A stretch of DNA of 64,000 bases from Vibrio celticus. Its GTDB lineage: Bacteria; Pseudomonadota; Gammaproteobacteria; Enterobacterales; Vibrionaceae. The translations under genes and the position numbers were made by a program. The notes beneath the pieces are model-generated. The model was given only the letters and a program-made list of their open reading frames with translations, did no database searches and was not told the origin of the DNA. Positions 18,150 through 26,464 of this stretch are shown piece by piece. The stretch covers positions 186,001 through 250,000 of the forward strand of contig NZ_AP025464.1 of assembly GCF_024347335.1 (NCBI RefSeq). The letters are read 5' to 3'. Positions within the stretch are counted from its first letter, which is position 1, and each line of letters starts with the position of its first letter.

Positions 18150-21100
18150 ATGTTGTTAGCTTCAGCGAGTATTGGACGCAAGCTGCTGGCCTCATTCTTA
18201 GTGATGGCACTGTTGGTTCTATTGTCTGCATTGATCGGTGTTTCTGGTTTTAGCTTTGTAGCCAAAACGGAAAGAAACGTCGTTGATTCGGCGCTTCCTG
18301 CCATGATCGAAGCTCGTCAGGTTTCTGAATTGAGTAACCGTATTATTTCGTCAGTACAAACACTTTCTAATGCGAGAAACGAAGCTGAAAGAAAAGAGGC
18401 TGGCACCGTACTGTTTGACCAACTTGAGTCGCTTCTTCAACATATCAAAGAGCTTGGTGTCGACAGTTTCGATTCTCAGCTCCTCAATAAACTCGAAAAC
18501 AATGTTCAAAGCGTTATTAACACACTGGCTGAGCTGGGTGTGTCGGTTGAGCGTAAGCTTTGGTTAAGTAAAGAGTTGTCGTCTCGTGTCGAAGAGATGC
18601 GCCTATTAGCCGAAGAGCTAGAGCAGTTGACGCGAACCCAAGTTTTGAACACGGCTACCATTGCGGTTGCTAACGTCACGCATATCTATGACCTGCTAGA
18701 AACCAAAGAAACGGATAAAGCCTACCAAGCCTTAGATGCGCTTGTAGAGGTTGACCTTGATTTGTCTGAGCGCCTACACGAATTGCATTTGTTGGCGTTC
18801 AAAATGCTTAACCAAATTGAAGAAACGCAAACCGTTACCAACGTAGAGCGTATTCATCAAATCCAATCAGAATTTGAATCCAACCTAAGAATCATGGCGC
18901 GCCGCGTTAAAGCGGTCGAAGATCCTACTCGTTCAGCGCAGATGTCTCAGCTTCTAGAAGAGCTCAGAAAACGCCAAGTCGTGTTCGATATTTCATTAGA
19001 ACAATATGAGAACACCAAAAAGTCAGAGTTTCTGATGCAAAATACGTTGGAGCTGTTCTCTCAGCTGAATACAACGGTTAACCAACTGGTTGATGATTCA
19101 AACCGAAGCACCAAAAAAGCGGTTGATGAGCTGACCAGCACGTTGAATTTGGCTCAATGGTCACTGTCTGTGATTTCGGTTATTGGTTTGGTTATCGTTG
19201 CATTTATCGTGTGGCGAGTGGTGTATATCTCGGTTGTTAAACGTCTTACTGAATACTCATCGGCCTTGATGTCTATCGCACAAGGTCGCCTGAATATTGA
19301 TATCTCGGTAAAGGGTAATGATGAGCTGGCTCATATGGGCGAGGCGATCATCACTGCCAGAAACACCGCGCAGGCGCTACAAGTGGTTGCGGTGGGTGAA
19401 GCAAAGGCGAAACGCGAGCTTGAAGAGCACAAAGAACACTTAGAAGAGTTGGTCACAGACCGAACCTACCAGCTGCAAAAGACCAATGAGAAGCTGAATA
19501 TCGAGGTGGGGAACCACGCTAAAGCTCGTAACGCCGCAGAACAAGCAAGCCGAGCAAAATCCGCTTTCCTTGCGACGATGAGTCATGAAATACGAACACC
19601 GATGAACGGTGTATTAGGTACCGCAAGATTGCTCAAAGATACTGGGTTAGACCCGCTGCAATCCGGCTATGCTGACATCATTAACCGCAGCGGTAAGAAT
19701 CTACTCGCGATTTTGAATGACGTGTTGGATTACTCAAAGATTGAAGCGGGGCATCTGGAAATCCGCACAGCTTCGTTTGATCTTCATCAGATGGTTCAAG
19801 ATACCTACCAATTGATGGAAGGGCGTGCCGCTGAGAAGAAGCTCAATTTTGATTTCCATATTGAAAGTGACGTGCAACGCTATTGGCGTGGTGACGTAAC
19901 GCGAATCAGCCAAATCTTGAATAACTTGGTCGGCAACGCAATTAAGTTTACGGAAATTGGCTCGGTCGATATCTTTATCAGCTTAGATATCGAAGATGAA
20001 AATCGAGTGATGTTTGAAGTGTCAGATACCGGTGTCGGCATTGACGCTAGCGAACAAGCTTGCCTGTTTGATGCCTTTACCCAAACCGACAGCGGTCGCA
20101 ACAAAACTGGCGGCACAGGTCTTGGATTAGCGATCAGTAAAAGCATCATGTTGGCAATGAACGGGGATATTGGCGTTCATTCTGAAGAAGGCGAGGGTAG
20201 TCAGTTCTGGTTCTCACTGCCACTTGAAGCCGGTGAGAAGATAGAAACGAAAGTACCGATCATTGAAGCGTGTATTCGAGCTAAGGTACTTCTGATTGAA
20301 GACAACCCCGTAAACTGCATCGTTGCTGAAGGCTTTTTGCATAATCTAGGCCACGAGGTTGTGATTGCGACAACCGGACAAGAAGCGAGAGCCATATTCA
20401 GTGAGCAAGAGTTCGATATTGCGCTGGTGGACATTAACTTACCGGACTGCGATGGCGTCGAGTTAATTCAACAACTCAAAGACGATGCGCTTCAGCATCA
20501 AAGTGAAGAAGACGTAATTCGAAAAGTACCCCCAATGATCGCAGTATCAGCTCACGTGTTTAACGAAGAAGTGGAAAGCTACTTGTCGTCTGGCTTTGAT
20601 GGCTTCTTGCCTAAGCCGTTAGAGAAGGAAGCCTTGTCGGAATTGATTGTTGAGCAGTTGGACGGCCACACGCTGTTGCTGCCTCAGCCGGATCCGTCAG
20701 ATGCCGTTTGTTATCAGCTAAACTCTAAACCTGAGGAGACCGAGCTAGACTTATCAGCATTGGCATTTGTAAGCTCGACACAACGAGCAAACCAAGGCGC
20801 GGAACATAATCAAGGAGAACCGATTGTGCAGATGATTAACCCTAAGATTATCAAAGACGACTTGGCTATTCTCGGTCGAGAAAAAATAGTGCAGATTGTT
20901 GGGTTGTTTGACCAAAGCAGCCAAGTCACTCTCGATGAACTGGTTGTGGCAAGTGCCGCTGACAACGCTCGTGAAATTAAGTCTTTAGCTCATAAACTGA
21001 AAGGGTCTGCCGGCAGCCTAGGGTTATCTGCACTGTTTGCTTTGTGCCAGAGCATTGAAGCGAGCGAGGACCCATTGCTTCAATATCGCGATAATGCTGA

Positions 21101-21155
21101 CTCATTACCTGAATTGGTGAAAGACTCGCTAGCAGCGCTCCGAGAACAGCTATAG
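18150..21155 (+). CDS. torS: TMAO hybrid sensor kinase TorS
   Basis: 1001 residues. Order: membrane helix (residues 8-34), periplasmic helical sensor domain (about 35-335), second membrane helix (about 336-360), HAMP, a coiled coil, HisKA with the phospho-His in ATMSHEIRTPMNG, HATPase (GTGLGLAISKSIM), receiver domain (LLIEDNPVN; phospho-Asp in VDINLPDCDG) and a C-terminal HPt domain (LAHKLKGSAGSLG). This is the full tripartite phosphorelay kinase. It senses TMAO through TorT and feeds phosphate to TorR to induce anaerobic TMAO respiration. Confidence 0.93.
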   Translation: MLLASASIGRKLLASFLVMALLVLLSALIGVSGFSFVAKTERNVVDSALPAMIEARQVSELSNRIISSVQTLSNARNEAERKEAGTVLFDQLESLLQHIKELGVDSFDSQLLNKLENNVQSVINTLAELGVSVERKLWLSKELSSRVEEMRLLAEELEQLTRTQVLNTATIAVANVTHIYDLLETKETDKAYQALDALVEVDLDLSERLHELHLLAFKMLNQIEETQTVTNVERIHQIQSEFESNLRIMARRVKAVEDPTRSAQMSQLLEELRKRQVVFDISLEQYENTKKSEFLMQNTLELFSQLNTTVNQLVDDSNRSTKKAVDELTSTLNLAQWSLSVISVIGLVIVAFIVWRVVYISVVKRLTEYSSALMSIAQGRLNIDISVKGNDELAHMGEAIITARNTAQALQVVAVGEAKAKRELEEHKEHLEELVTDRTYQLQKTNEKLNIEVGNHAKARNAAEQASRAKSAFLATMSHEIRTPMNGVLGTARLLKDTGLDPLQSGYADIINRSGKNLLAILNDVLDYSKIEAGHLEIRTASFDLHQMVQDTYQLMEGRAAEKKLNFDFHIESDVQRYWRGDVTRISQILNNLVGNAIKFTEIGSVDIFISLDIEDENRVMFEVSDTGVGIDASEQACLFDAFTQTDSGRNKTGGTGLGLAISKSIMLAMNGDIGVHSEEGEGSQFWFSLPLEAGEKIETKVPIIEACIRAKVLLIEDNPVNCIVAEGFLHNLGHEVVIATTGQEARAIFSEQEFDIALVDINLPDCDGVELIQQLKDDALQHQSEEDVIRKVPPMIAVSAHVFNEEVESYLSSGFDGFLPKPLEKEALSELIVEQLDGHTLLLPQPDPSDAVCYQLNSKPEETELDLSALAFVSSTQRANQGAEHNQGEPIVQMINPKIIKDDLAILGREKIVQIVGLFDQSSQVTLDELVVASAADNAREIKSLAHKLKGSAGSLGLSALFALCQSIEASEDPLLQYRDNADSLPELVKDSLAALREQL

Positions 21156-21197
21156 AGTGGCTATTGGGCGGAAAGCCCCAAAATAAAAGCAAAAAGC

Positions 21198-21248
21198 AAA
21201 AAGCAGGCTATTTCTCCGTTTTAATATGAAGAAGTGACCTGCTTTTTT
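21198..21248. terminator. Long-loop terminator between torS and the hydantoinase gene
   Basis: AAAAAGCAGG pairs with CCTGCTTTTTT across a loop of about 30 bases. It has A and T tracts on both sides, so it can serve both convergent genes. Confidence 0.65.
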
Positions 21249-21290
21249 ATTGTCGAATAAGAATCTAAGCAAGGCGTTCGAGGAACGGCT

Positions 21291-22871
21291 CTAAGCCATC
21301 TTGATATGCCCAGCTGCTTTGATCTTAACGTGAACCATATTGCCTTGTAGGTAGCTTAATGGAATCTCGCTTCGTTCAATGATCGCGACATTATCGCTGC
21401 ATGCGCCAGCTTCAATTGCCAGTTGCTTTGATTGCTCCTCCAAGCCCTTTAAGGTCTCTTCACGTGATGCTGGATCAATCGGTACGATCTTATCGAACTG
21501 GCCTGATATTTCTCCCAGCGCAACACCAATGGCATTCGCTACTTCAAAGTGCTCAGGGCGAACCACTTGGCTTACTCCTTCAAAATGATCTGGGAATAGT
21601 GCACTGCCGCCGCCAACCATGATTACGGGTACACTCGCTGCAGATGTCTTCATCTTATCGATGCCTTCTTCAACATCCGTGACCATTTGTTGGTAAACCT
21701 TGCTCGCTTGTTCGGCCGAAACACCAATATCATTACTCAATTGATGCTCTGCCTGCCACTGCATTTGACCTGTTTTGAGTGCAATATCGGTGAGCGTAAG
21801 TTCATCACCACCAAAGCTACGCGCCGTTTGCGTTAGAGTGTGACCAACACTTTCAGGGCCTAGTTCGATACGTTCTTGCTCAAAACGAACCTTGGTGCCG
21901 CCACCAATGGCTAACGCCAAAATATCAGGCATGCGGAAGTTGGTTCTCACTTCGCCAATCTCTACCGCTAAGCTCGACTCTCTTGGGTAACCGTGAGTCA
22001 GCACGCCGATATCAGACGTAGTGCCACCCACATCGACCACGATTGCATCTTTTAACTTGGTCAGGTGGCTTGCTCCGCGAATCGAGTTTGTTGGGCCACA
22101 AGCCACGGTAAGAATCGGGTACATCAATGCGAATTGCTGCGACATCAGTGTGCCGTCGTTCTGACCGAAATAAGGTGTGGTGTGGATTTCATGATTGATG
22201 AGTGCATTACAAAAGCCGTCTACGAATCGTTTTGCTGTACCTTGCAGAGCCGCATTGAGGATAGTGGCGTTCTCGCGTTCTAAAAGCCCTAAGCTGCCCA
22301 CTTTATGGGATAACGAAAGGTTCACCCCCGGAAGTTCTTGTTGAATCCACTCTGCTGCTTGAAGCTCCTGGTCGCCATTGACGGGAGAGAACACACCGCA
22401 GATAGCAATAGAATCCACTTGGCCTTTCATTTTCTGGCAAAGCTCGCGGATCTCAGATTCTTGAATATCGGCAATCAACTGGCCGTCGTATTCATAGCCG
22501 CCGTGAGCTTGGTAGAAGTGCTCCCCAAGCAGTGTTTGCCAAGCTTTGCTCCAACCACAGAGTGGCGGAACACTATCACCACTGGGAAGCGCTAAGCGAA
22601 TCATGCCGACTCTATCTAAGCCTTTTCGTTCAACGATTGCGTTGGTGCATTGAGTGGTACCAAGCATCGCATGTTTCACTTGCTGACCATCAATGTCTGC
22701 TTGGTTTAATAGCGCAGTAATCGCGTTATCAATGCCAGTTGAAATGTCATGTGTGGTTGCGGTTTTTACTTTGGCAATCACATTTAAGTCTGCGTCGAGC
22801 AGCACACCGTCGGTATTGGTGCCACCTACGTCAATGCCCAAACGGCAGTAATCAAGCGTAATGTTTGTCAT
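21291..22871 (-). CDS. Hydantoinase/oxoprolinase family protein (HyuA-like)
   Basis: 526 residues. The N-terminal hydantoinase domain opens with an ATP-binding signature (RLGIDVGGTNTDGVLLDADL) and contains the family-typical MLGTTQCTNAIVERKGLDRV. The hydantoinase A core follows (VDVGGTTSDIGVLTHGYPR). The family hydrolyses hydantoins or 5-oxoproline with ATP. It is the last gene of a three-gene operon (permease, DUF917, this), starting 4 bases after the DUF917 gene. The C-terminal acetone-carboxylase-like part seen in 680-residue members is missing, as is normal for the short subgroup. Confidence 0.85.
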   Translation of the reverse strand: MTNITLDYCRLGIDVGGTNTDGVLLDADLNVIAKVKTATTHDISTGIDNAITALLNQADIDGQQVKHAMLGTTQCTNAIVERKGLDRVGMIRLALPSGDSVPPLCGWSKAWQTLLGEHFYQAHGGYEYDGQLIADIQESEIRELCQKMKGQVDSIAICGVFSPVNGDQELQAAEWIQQELPGVNLSLSHKVGSLGLLERENATILNAALQGTAKRFVDGFCNALINHEIHTTPYFGQNDGTLMSQQFALMYPILTVACGPTNSIRGASHLTKLKDAIVVDVGGTTSDIGVLTHGYPRESSLAVEIGEVRTNFRMPDILALAIGGGTKVRFEQERIELGPESVGHTLTQTARSFGGDELTLTDIALKTGQMQWQAEHQLSNDIGVSAEQASKVYQQMVTDVEEGIDKMKTSAASVPVIMVGGGSALFPDHFEGVSQVVRPEHFEVANAIGVALGEISGQFDKIVPIDPASREETLKGLEEQSKQLAIEAGACSDNVAIIERSEIPLSYLQGNMVHVKIKAAGHIKMA

Positions 22872-22875
22872 GCGA

Positions 22876-24000
22876 CTACCTCTTCAATGCAGACTTTAGT
22901 TGTTCAATGGTTTGATACTCGACTGTGTAGCCAAAGTAACCCGGGCCCGCGATTTCGATGCCTTTGTCAGTGCGCCATTTAGGGTCGCAAGGGTAGGCGA
23001 TAAGGTCGATGCGCTGCCCGTAACGAAGTTGTTCGGTTGTGATTGGCTTGCCGGTTTCATGATCCAAGATCGAAATAAGATCCGGTGTTGATGCCAGCAG
23101 GTTATCTTGGTTCATGTCTGCACGACTTGTGCCTTTGTGCGCGAGAAGTAATTCGTTTTGGAACTGTACAAATACGTTATCGACACCGGTATCTTCAAAC
23201 TGAGCCAGCTTTTCAATCACGACACCGCCTGTTGCAAAGCCACCATCGGTTTCACGTTGTATATCAACAATCTTGCCACTGATGATGGTATGGCCGCCGA
23301 CAATGTCTAACACGGCCTGTGTGCCACTTTGATTGTTGTCGTTCGCCAGTCTAATCGCTTCACCAATCTTCATTGCTTGGGTCAGTGTTGCAGGCAGTGC
23401 ACTGCGTTTTAGGTTCTTACCGTTCATTGGGTAATCGCACATTGCTGCAGAGCCACCCATCTGTTCGGTAATCGGCCTCGCAAACTTTTCAGACCAAATA
23501 CCGTCAATCGGATAAAGCGTGACGACATTGCCACGCTCATCGGCCAATGTGTTCGGTGCAGAAGGGAGACCATCAAGAAAGAAGGTCACCATCTGAGCTT
23601 CTGGAAACGCACGTCCCATCGCATCACAATCGATCACAGGAATGTTCTTTTGCGCTGCAACGAGAATTGGAATCAATGAATTGAAGCCGCCTACTTCGAT
23701 AGGAAACGTTGCCGCTACTTCAGTGCCGAGCGCTTTTTCCATCGCTTCGAAAGCAATCAACATTTGATCTTTCGAATTGAGTTTCTCTACTGCGACGGTT
23801 GGTGCGCCAATCATTGAAGAGGGCACTGTCATCCAATCGTCTTGCACGTCTTCTAAAGGAATCATGCGTACAGGGTGCTTTGCCGTTGCAATGGCTACTT
23901 TCGCCATCAAGGCACCGCTGTATGGGTCACCGCCGCCGCCAGTACCTAATACCGTCGCACCAAGCGCGATATCATCAATCATTTGTTCGGTAATAATCAC
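22876..24000 (-). CDS. DUF917 family protein (possible S-methyl thiohydantoin desulfurase type)
   Basis: 374 residues. It begins MIITEQMIDDIALGATVLGT with the DUF917 signature GGGGDPY, and contains IEVGGFNSLIPILVAAQKNI and VIDCDAMGRAFPEAQMVTFF. DUF917 proteins are usually coded beside HyuA-type hydantoinases, as here, and are thought to act on the same substrate. A desulfurase role on S-methyl thiohydantoins has been proposed for the domain. The actual substrate here is unknown. It is tightly packed, 6 bases after the permease gene. Confidence 0.85.
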   Translation of the reverse strand: MIITEQMIDDIALGATVLGTGGGGDPYSGALMAKVAIATAKHPVRMIPLEDVQDDWMTVPSSMIGAPTVAVEKLNSKDQMLIAFEAMEKALGTEVAATFPIEVGGFNSLIPILVAAQKNIPVIDCDAMGRAFPEAQMVTFFLDGLPSAPNTLADERGNVVTLYPIDGIWSEKFARPITEQMGGSAAMCDYPMNGKNLKRSALPATLTQAMKIGEAIRLANDNNQSGTQAVLDIVGGHTIISGKIVDIQRETDGGFATGGVVIEKLAQFEDTGVDNVFVQFQNELLLAHKGTSRADMNQDNLLASTPDLISILDHETGKPITTEQLRYGQRIDLIAYPCDPKWRTDKGIEIAGPGYFGYTVEYQTIEQLKSALKR

Positions 24001-24005
24001 AACTA

Positions 24006-25331
24006 CTATTCCTTATCACTTGAAGGAGAAAGCTTCATTAGGGCGAGGTAAATCACACCAGCGGCAAGAATGCCGTCTAACGCCGAGATGCTGGTGAACG
24101 AAAATAGGTTGAAAAACTCTGGTGCAGTACAAGCGCTGAATGCAGTACCAAATGCCCAAGAAGCCAAGCCTTTAAACATCCAAGCTGGAACTTGTTGGAT
24201 GTTCTCAAAGCTCATTTTTGTCGAATCTAAAACATAATATTGAACGATGTAGACACCCGCAGCAGGCGCAATGGTTACGCTGAGTAGCATTAAGAAGTCG
24301 GTAAACTTGTTCACCATGCCGAGTTGAGCAATGCCAATGCCGACGATGGTCATGATCACAACCAGAACAGGGCGCGGAATCTTAGGTAGAACCATCGACA
24401 TGCATAAGCCGCCAGAGGTCAGGTTGCTACTGTTGGTAGTCCATTGTGCGAACACCAGCACGATGATAGCTGCCATGCCTAAACCTAGGGTGAAGAAGAC
24501 TTCTACTAGATCGTCGGTGCCGGTCATTTTGGTCAAGATCAACGCGATAAGAATGATGGCACTGTTGCCGACGAGGAAACCGATACCCGCTCCTAGAATC
24601 GCATCACGACGCGTTTTGGCGTAGCGAGCAATATCAGGTGCTGCAACCGCTGCCAAAATCCAGATAGACATAACAAAAGAGATGGCTTGGCCAAGCGTCA
24701 AAGGATCTTCAATCGATGGCGCTGTGCCACCTTGATAGTCAGCGGCCATAAACAAACCGATGGTAATCAGCGTCACCATCAAAGGCACTGAATAGGTACT
24801 GAGTTTACCTAAAGCGCGAACGCCATAGATAGCCGTCATCATCATTAATACACTGCCGCCAATAAGAGCTGTAAGGTGTGAAATTATGATGTCGTATTTC
24901 GCCAGTGCATCGACCATGATGAAAGCGAAGAAGTCAGCCTGAAATGCGAACCAACCAACTAATGAGATACCGTTGATGAAGCCAAGAATTTTACCGCCGT
25001 TACGACCAAATACTGCGCTGCTCACCAGCGGGGTAGAGACACCAGCTTGAAAGCCAATGTTGGCACACAGCATCGCGATGATCGCCAATAACCCTGAACC
25101 AATAAACGTGGCAAGCAGGGCATCTTCAAAACCAATACCGCTGCTTAGGATCGAGCCGAGAAACAATCCCGAAATATCGATGCCGATAGCCAACCAAATA
25201 AGGCTGATAACCCACCAAGATCGTTTGGCCTTCTCGGGTACGGGTTCCAATTCGAAGTCATCTATCTTTTTGTGGCTGTGTGTTGCTTCGGGTTTATTCA
25301 CGTAAGCTTCTGCCGCCATATTGCCATCCAT
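24006..25331 (-). CDS. NCS1-family permease (cytosine/purine/hydantoin type)
   Basis: 441 residues with about twelve membrane helices after a polar N-terminal 40 residues. The first helix and loop (WWVISLIWLAIGIDISGLFL), the following GFEDALLATFIGSGLLAI, and FGRNGGKILGFINGISLVGW are typical of CodB-like NCS1 transporters. It probably imports a cytosine-, hydantoin- or purine-like ring compound for the two downstream enzymes. Two ATGs are possible, 25331 and 25319. It heads the operon and is divergent from a LysR gene. Confidence 0.88.
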   Translation of the reverse strand: MDGNMAAEAYVNKPEATHSHKKIDDFELEPVPEKAKRSWWVISLIWLAIGIDISGLFLGSILSSGIGFEDALLATFIGSGLLAIIAMLCANIGFQAGVSTPLVSSAVFGRNGGKILGFINGISLVGWFAFQADFFAFIMVDALAKYDIIISHLTALIGGSVLMMMTAIYGVRALGKLSTYSVPLMVTLITIGLFMAADYQGGTAPSIEDPLTLGQAISFVMSIWILAAVAAPDIARYAKTRRDAILGAGIGFLVGNSAIILIALILTKMTGTDDLVEVFFTLGLGMAAIIVLVFAQWTTNSSNLTSGGLCMSMVLPKIPRPVLVVIMTIVGIGIAQLGMVNKFTDFLMLLSVTIAPAAGVYIVQYYVLDSTKMSFENIQQVPAWMFKGLASWAFGTAFSACTAPEFFNLFSFTSISALDGILAAGVIYLALMKLSPSSDKE

Positions 25332-25424
25332 GCATTGTTATTCCATAAGTGTGAATAAAGCATACTGATGTATTTATTGTTAATAAATGAATATAATCAG
25401 ATGTAAACATAACAAAAAACAAAT

Positions 25425-26363
25425 GTGAGTGGCAAAGTGAATTCAAACAATAAGTTAGATAAAAGAGACCTGCGAAGATTAGAGCTTTTTTGTGAAATTG
25501 TTGAGCAAGGTGGCATCAATCAGGCGGTCGCAAGCACTGGTATTAGCCAACCTGTGCTGAGTAATCAGCTTATTGCCTTGGAAAAAAGCTTAGAATTAAC
25601 ATTATGCCAACGTGGAAGAAGGGGTTTTAAGCTGACTCACGAAGGTGAGCAAGTGTATAAATATGCGAACCAACTAAAATCGACCTTAACCGACTTCGCT
25701 TATAAGTTACGTGGTGTACAGACAGAACTCTCTGGGCATGTGCGAATTGGATGCTTGGATAACACCGTCACTTTGCCCTATAACCCACTTCCTAAAGCGA
25801 TCGAGACGTTTTACCAACGCAGTAACAGTGTTGAGGTGAGTGTTGATGTCGGCGATTTCACCCAGTTGAATGAGAAGTTAGCAAAGAACCAGATTGATAT
25901 GATGATAGTGGTTCTAGGGTCACATCAAAAATCAGCGTTTCAACATAAATACCCACTGTTTGAAGAGCACAGTTATCTATATGCGCGCAAGGATCTGGCT
26001 GAGAAGATCATGGACAAGGATTTCTCATTGGAGGGCTGTCGTATCAACATGGGCGGCTATGCCAAAGATGAGATGTTCCGATTACTGAATATTGAGCAGT
26101 ACGATTCCGTAAAGCCTTTTGATGGCTGGCATGTCGAGTCGGGTGTAATTTTAACCTTGGCCGGCACACACCTGAGTTTTTTACCGTCTCACTTAATCGA
26201 CCGTGGCCATTATGACCAAGCCTTGATTCCGCTTCAGCCCGAGAAATGGAGCCTCAAGAGCCAGTTTTACGTGGTGTTGAAGCAACCTGTGGATTCCCTT
26301 TCTCCCGCCGCGCGTGCGTTTTTTGATGAGCTACACCAACCGGAAGCATCGGCTTCAATATAG
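25425..26363 (+). CDS. LysR-family regulator, likely of the permease/DUF917/HyuA operon
   Basis: 312 residues from a GTG at 25425; a second GTG at 25437 is an alternative. The helix-turn-helix is at about residues 13-70 (LRRLELFCEIVEQGGINQAV then STGISQPVLSNQLIALEKSL). The effector-binding domain follows. It sits 93 bases from the permease start on the opposite strand, the usual place for a LysR regulator of the divergent operon. The terminator at 26411 follows. Confidence 0.87.
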   Translation: MSGKVNSNNKLDKRDLRRLELFCEIVEQGGINQAVASTGISQPVLSNQLIALEKSLELTLCQRGRRGFKLTHEGEQVYKYANQLKSTLTDFAYKLRGVQTELSGHVRIGCLDNTVTLPYNPLPKAIETFYQRSNSVEVSVDVGDFTQLNEKLAKNQIDMMIVVLGSHQKSAFQHKYPLFEEHSYLYARKDLAEKIMDKDFSLEGCRINMGGYAKDEMFRLLNIEQYDSVKPFDGWHVESGVILTLAGTHLSFLPSHLIDRGHYDQALIPLQPEKWSLKSQFYVVLKQPVDSLSPAARAFFDELHQPEASASI

Positions 26364-26410
26364 AGAACTCGTCGCTTCTCAATAGCACTTAAGATACTTT
26401 CCTATATACA

Positions 26411-26440
26411 AAAAATCCTCTGCCAAGACAGAGGATTTTT
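26411..26440. terminator. Bidirectional terminator
   Basis: AAAAATCCTCTG and CAGAGGATTTTT form a perfect 12-bp stem with a 6-base loop between the convergent LysR and isomerase genes. Confidence 0.9.
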
Positions 26441-26464
26441 GCTTTTATGCTTTATGAGTGAAAA

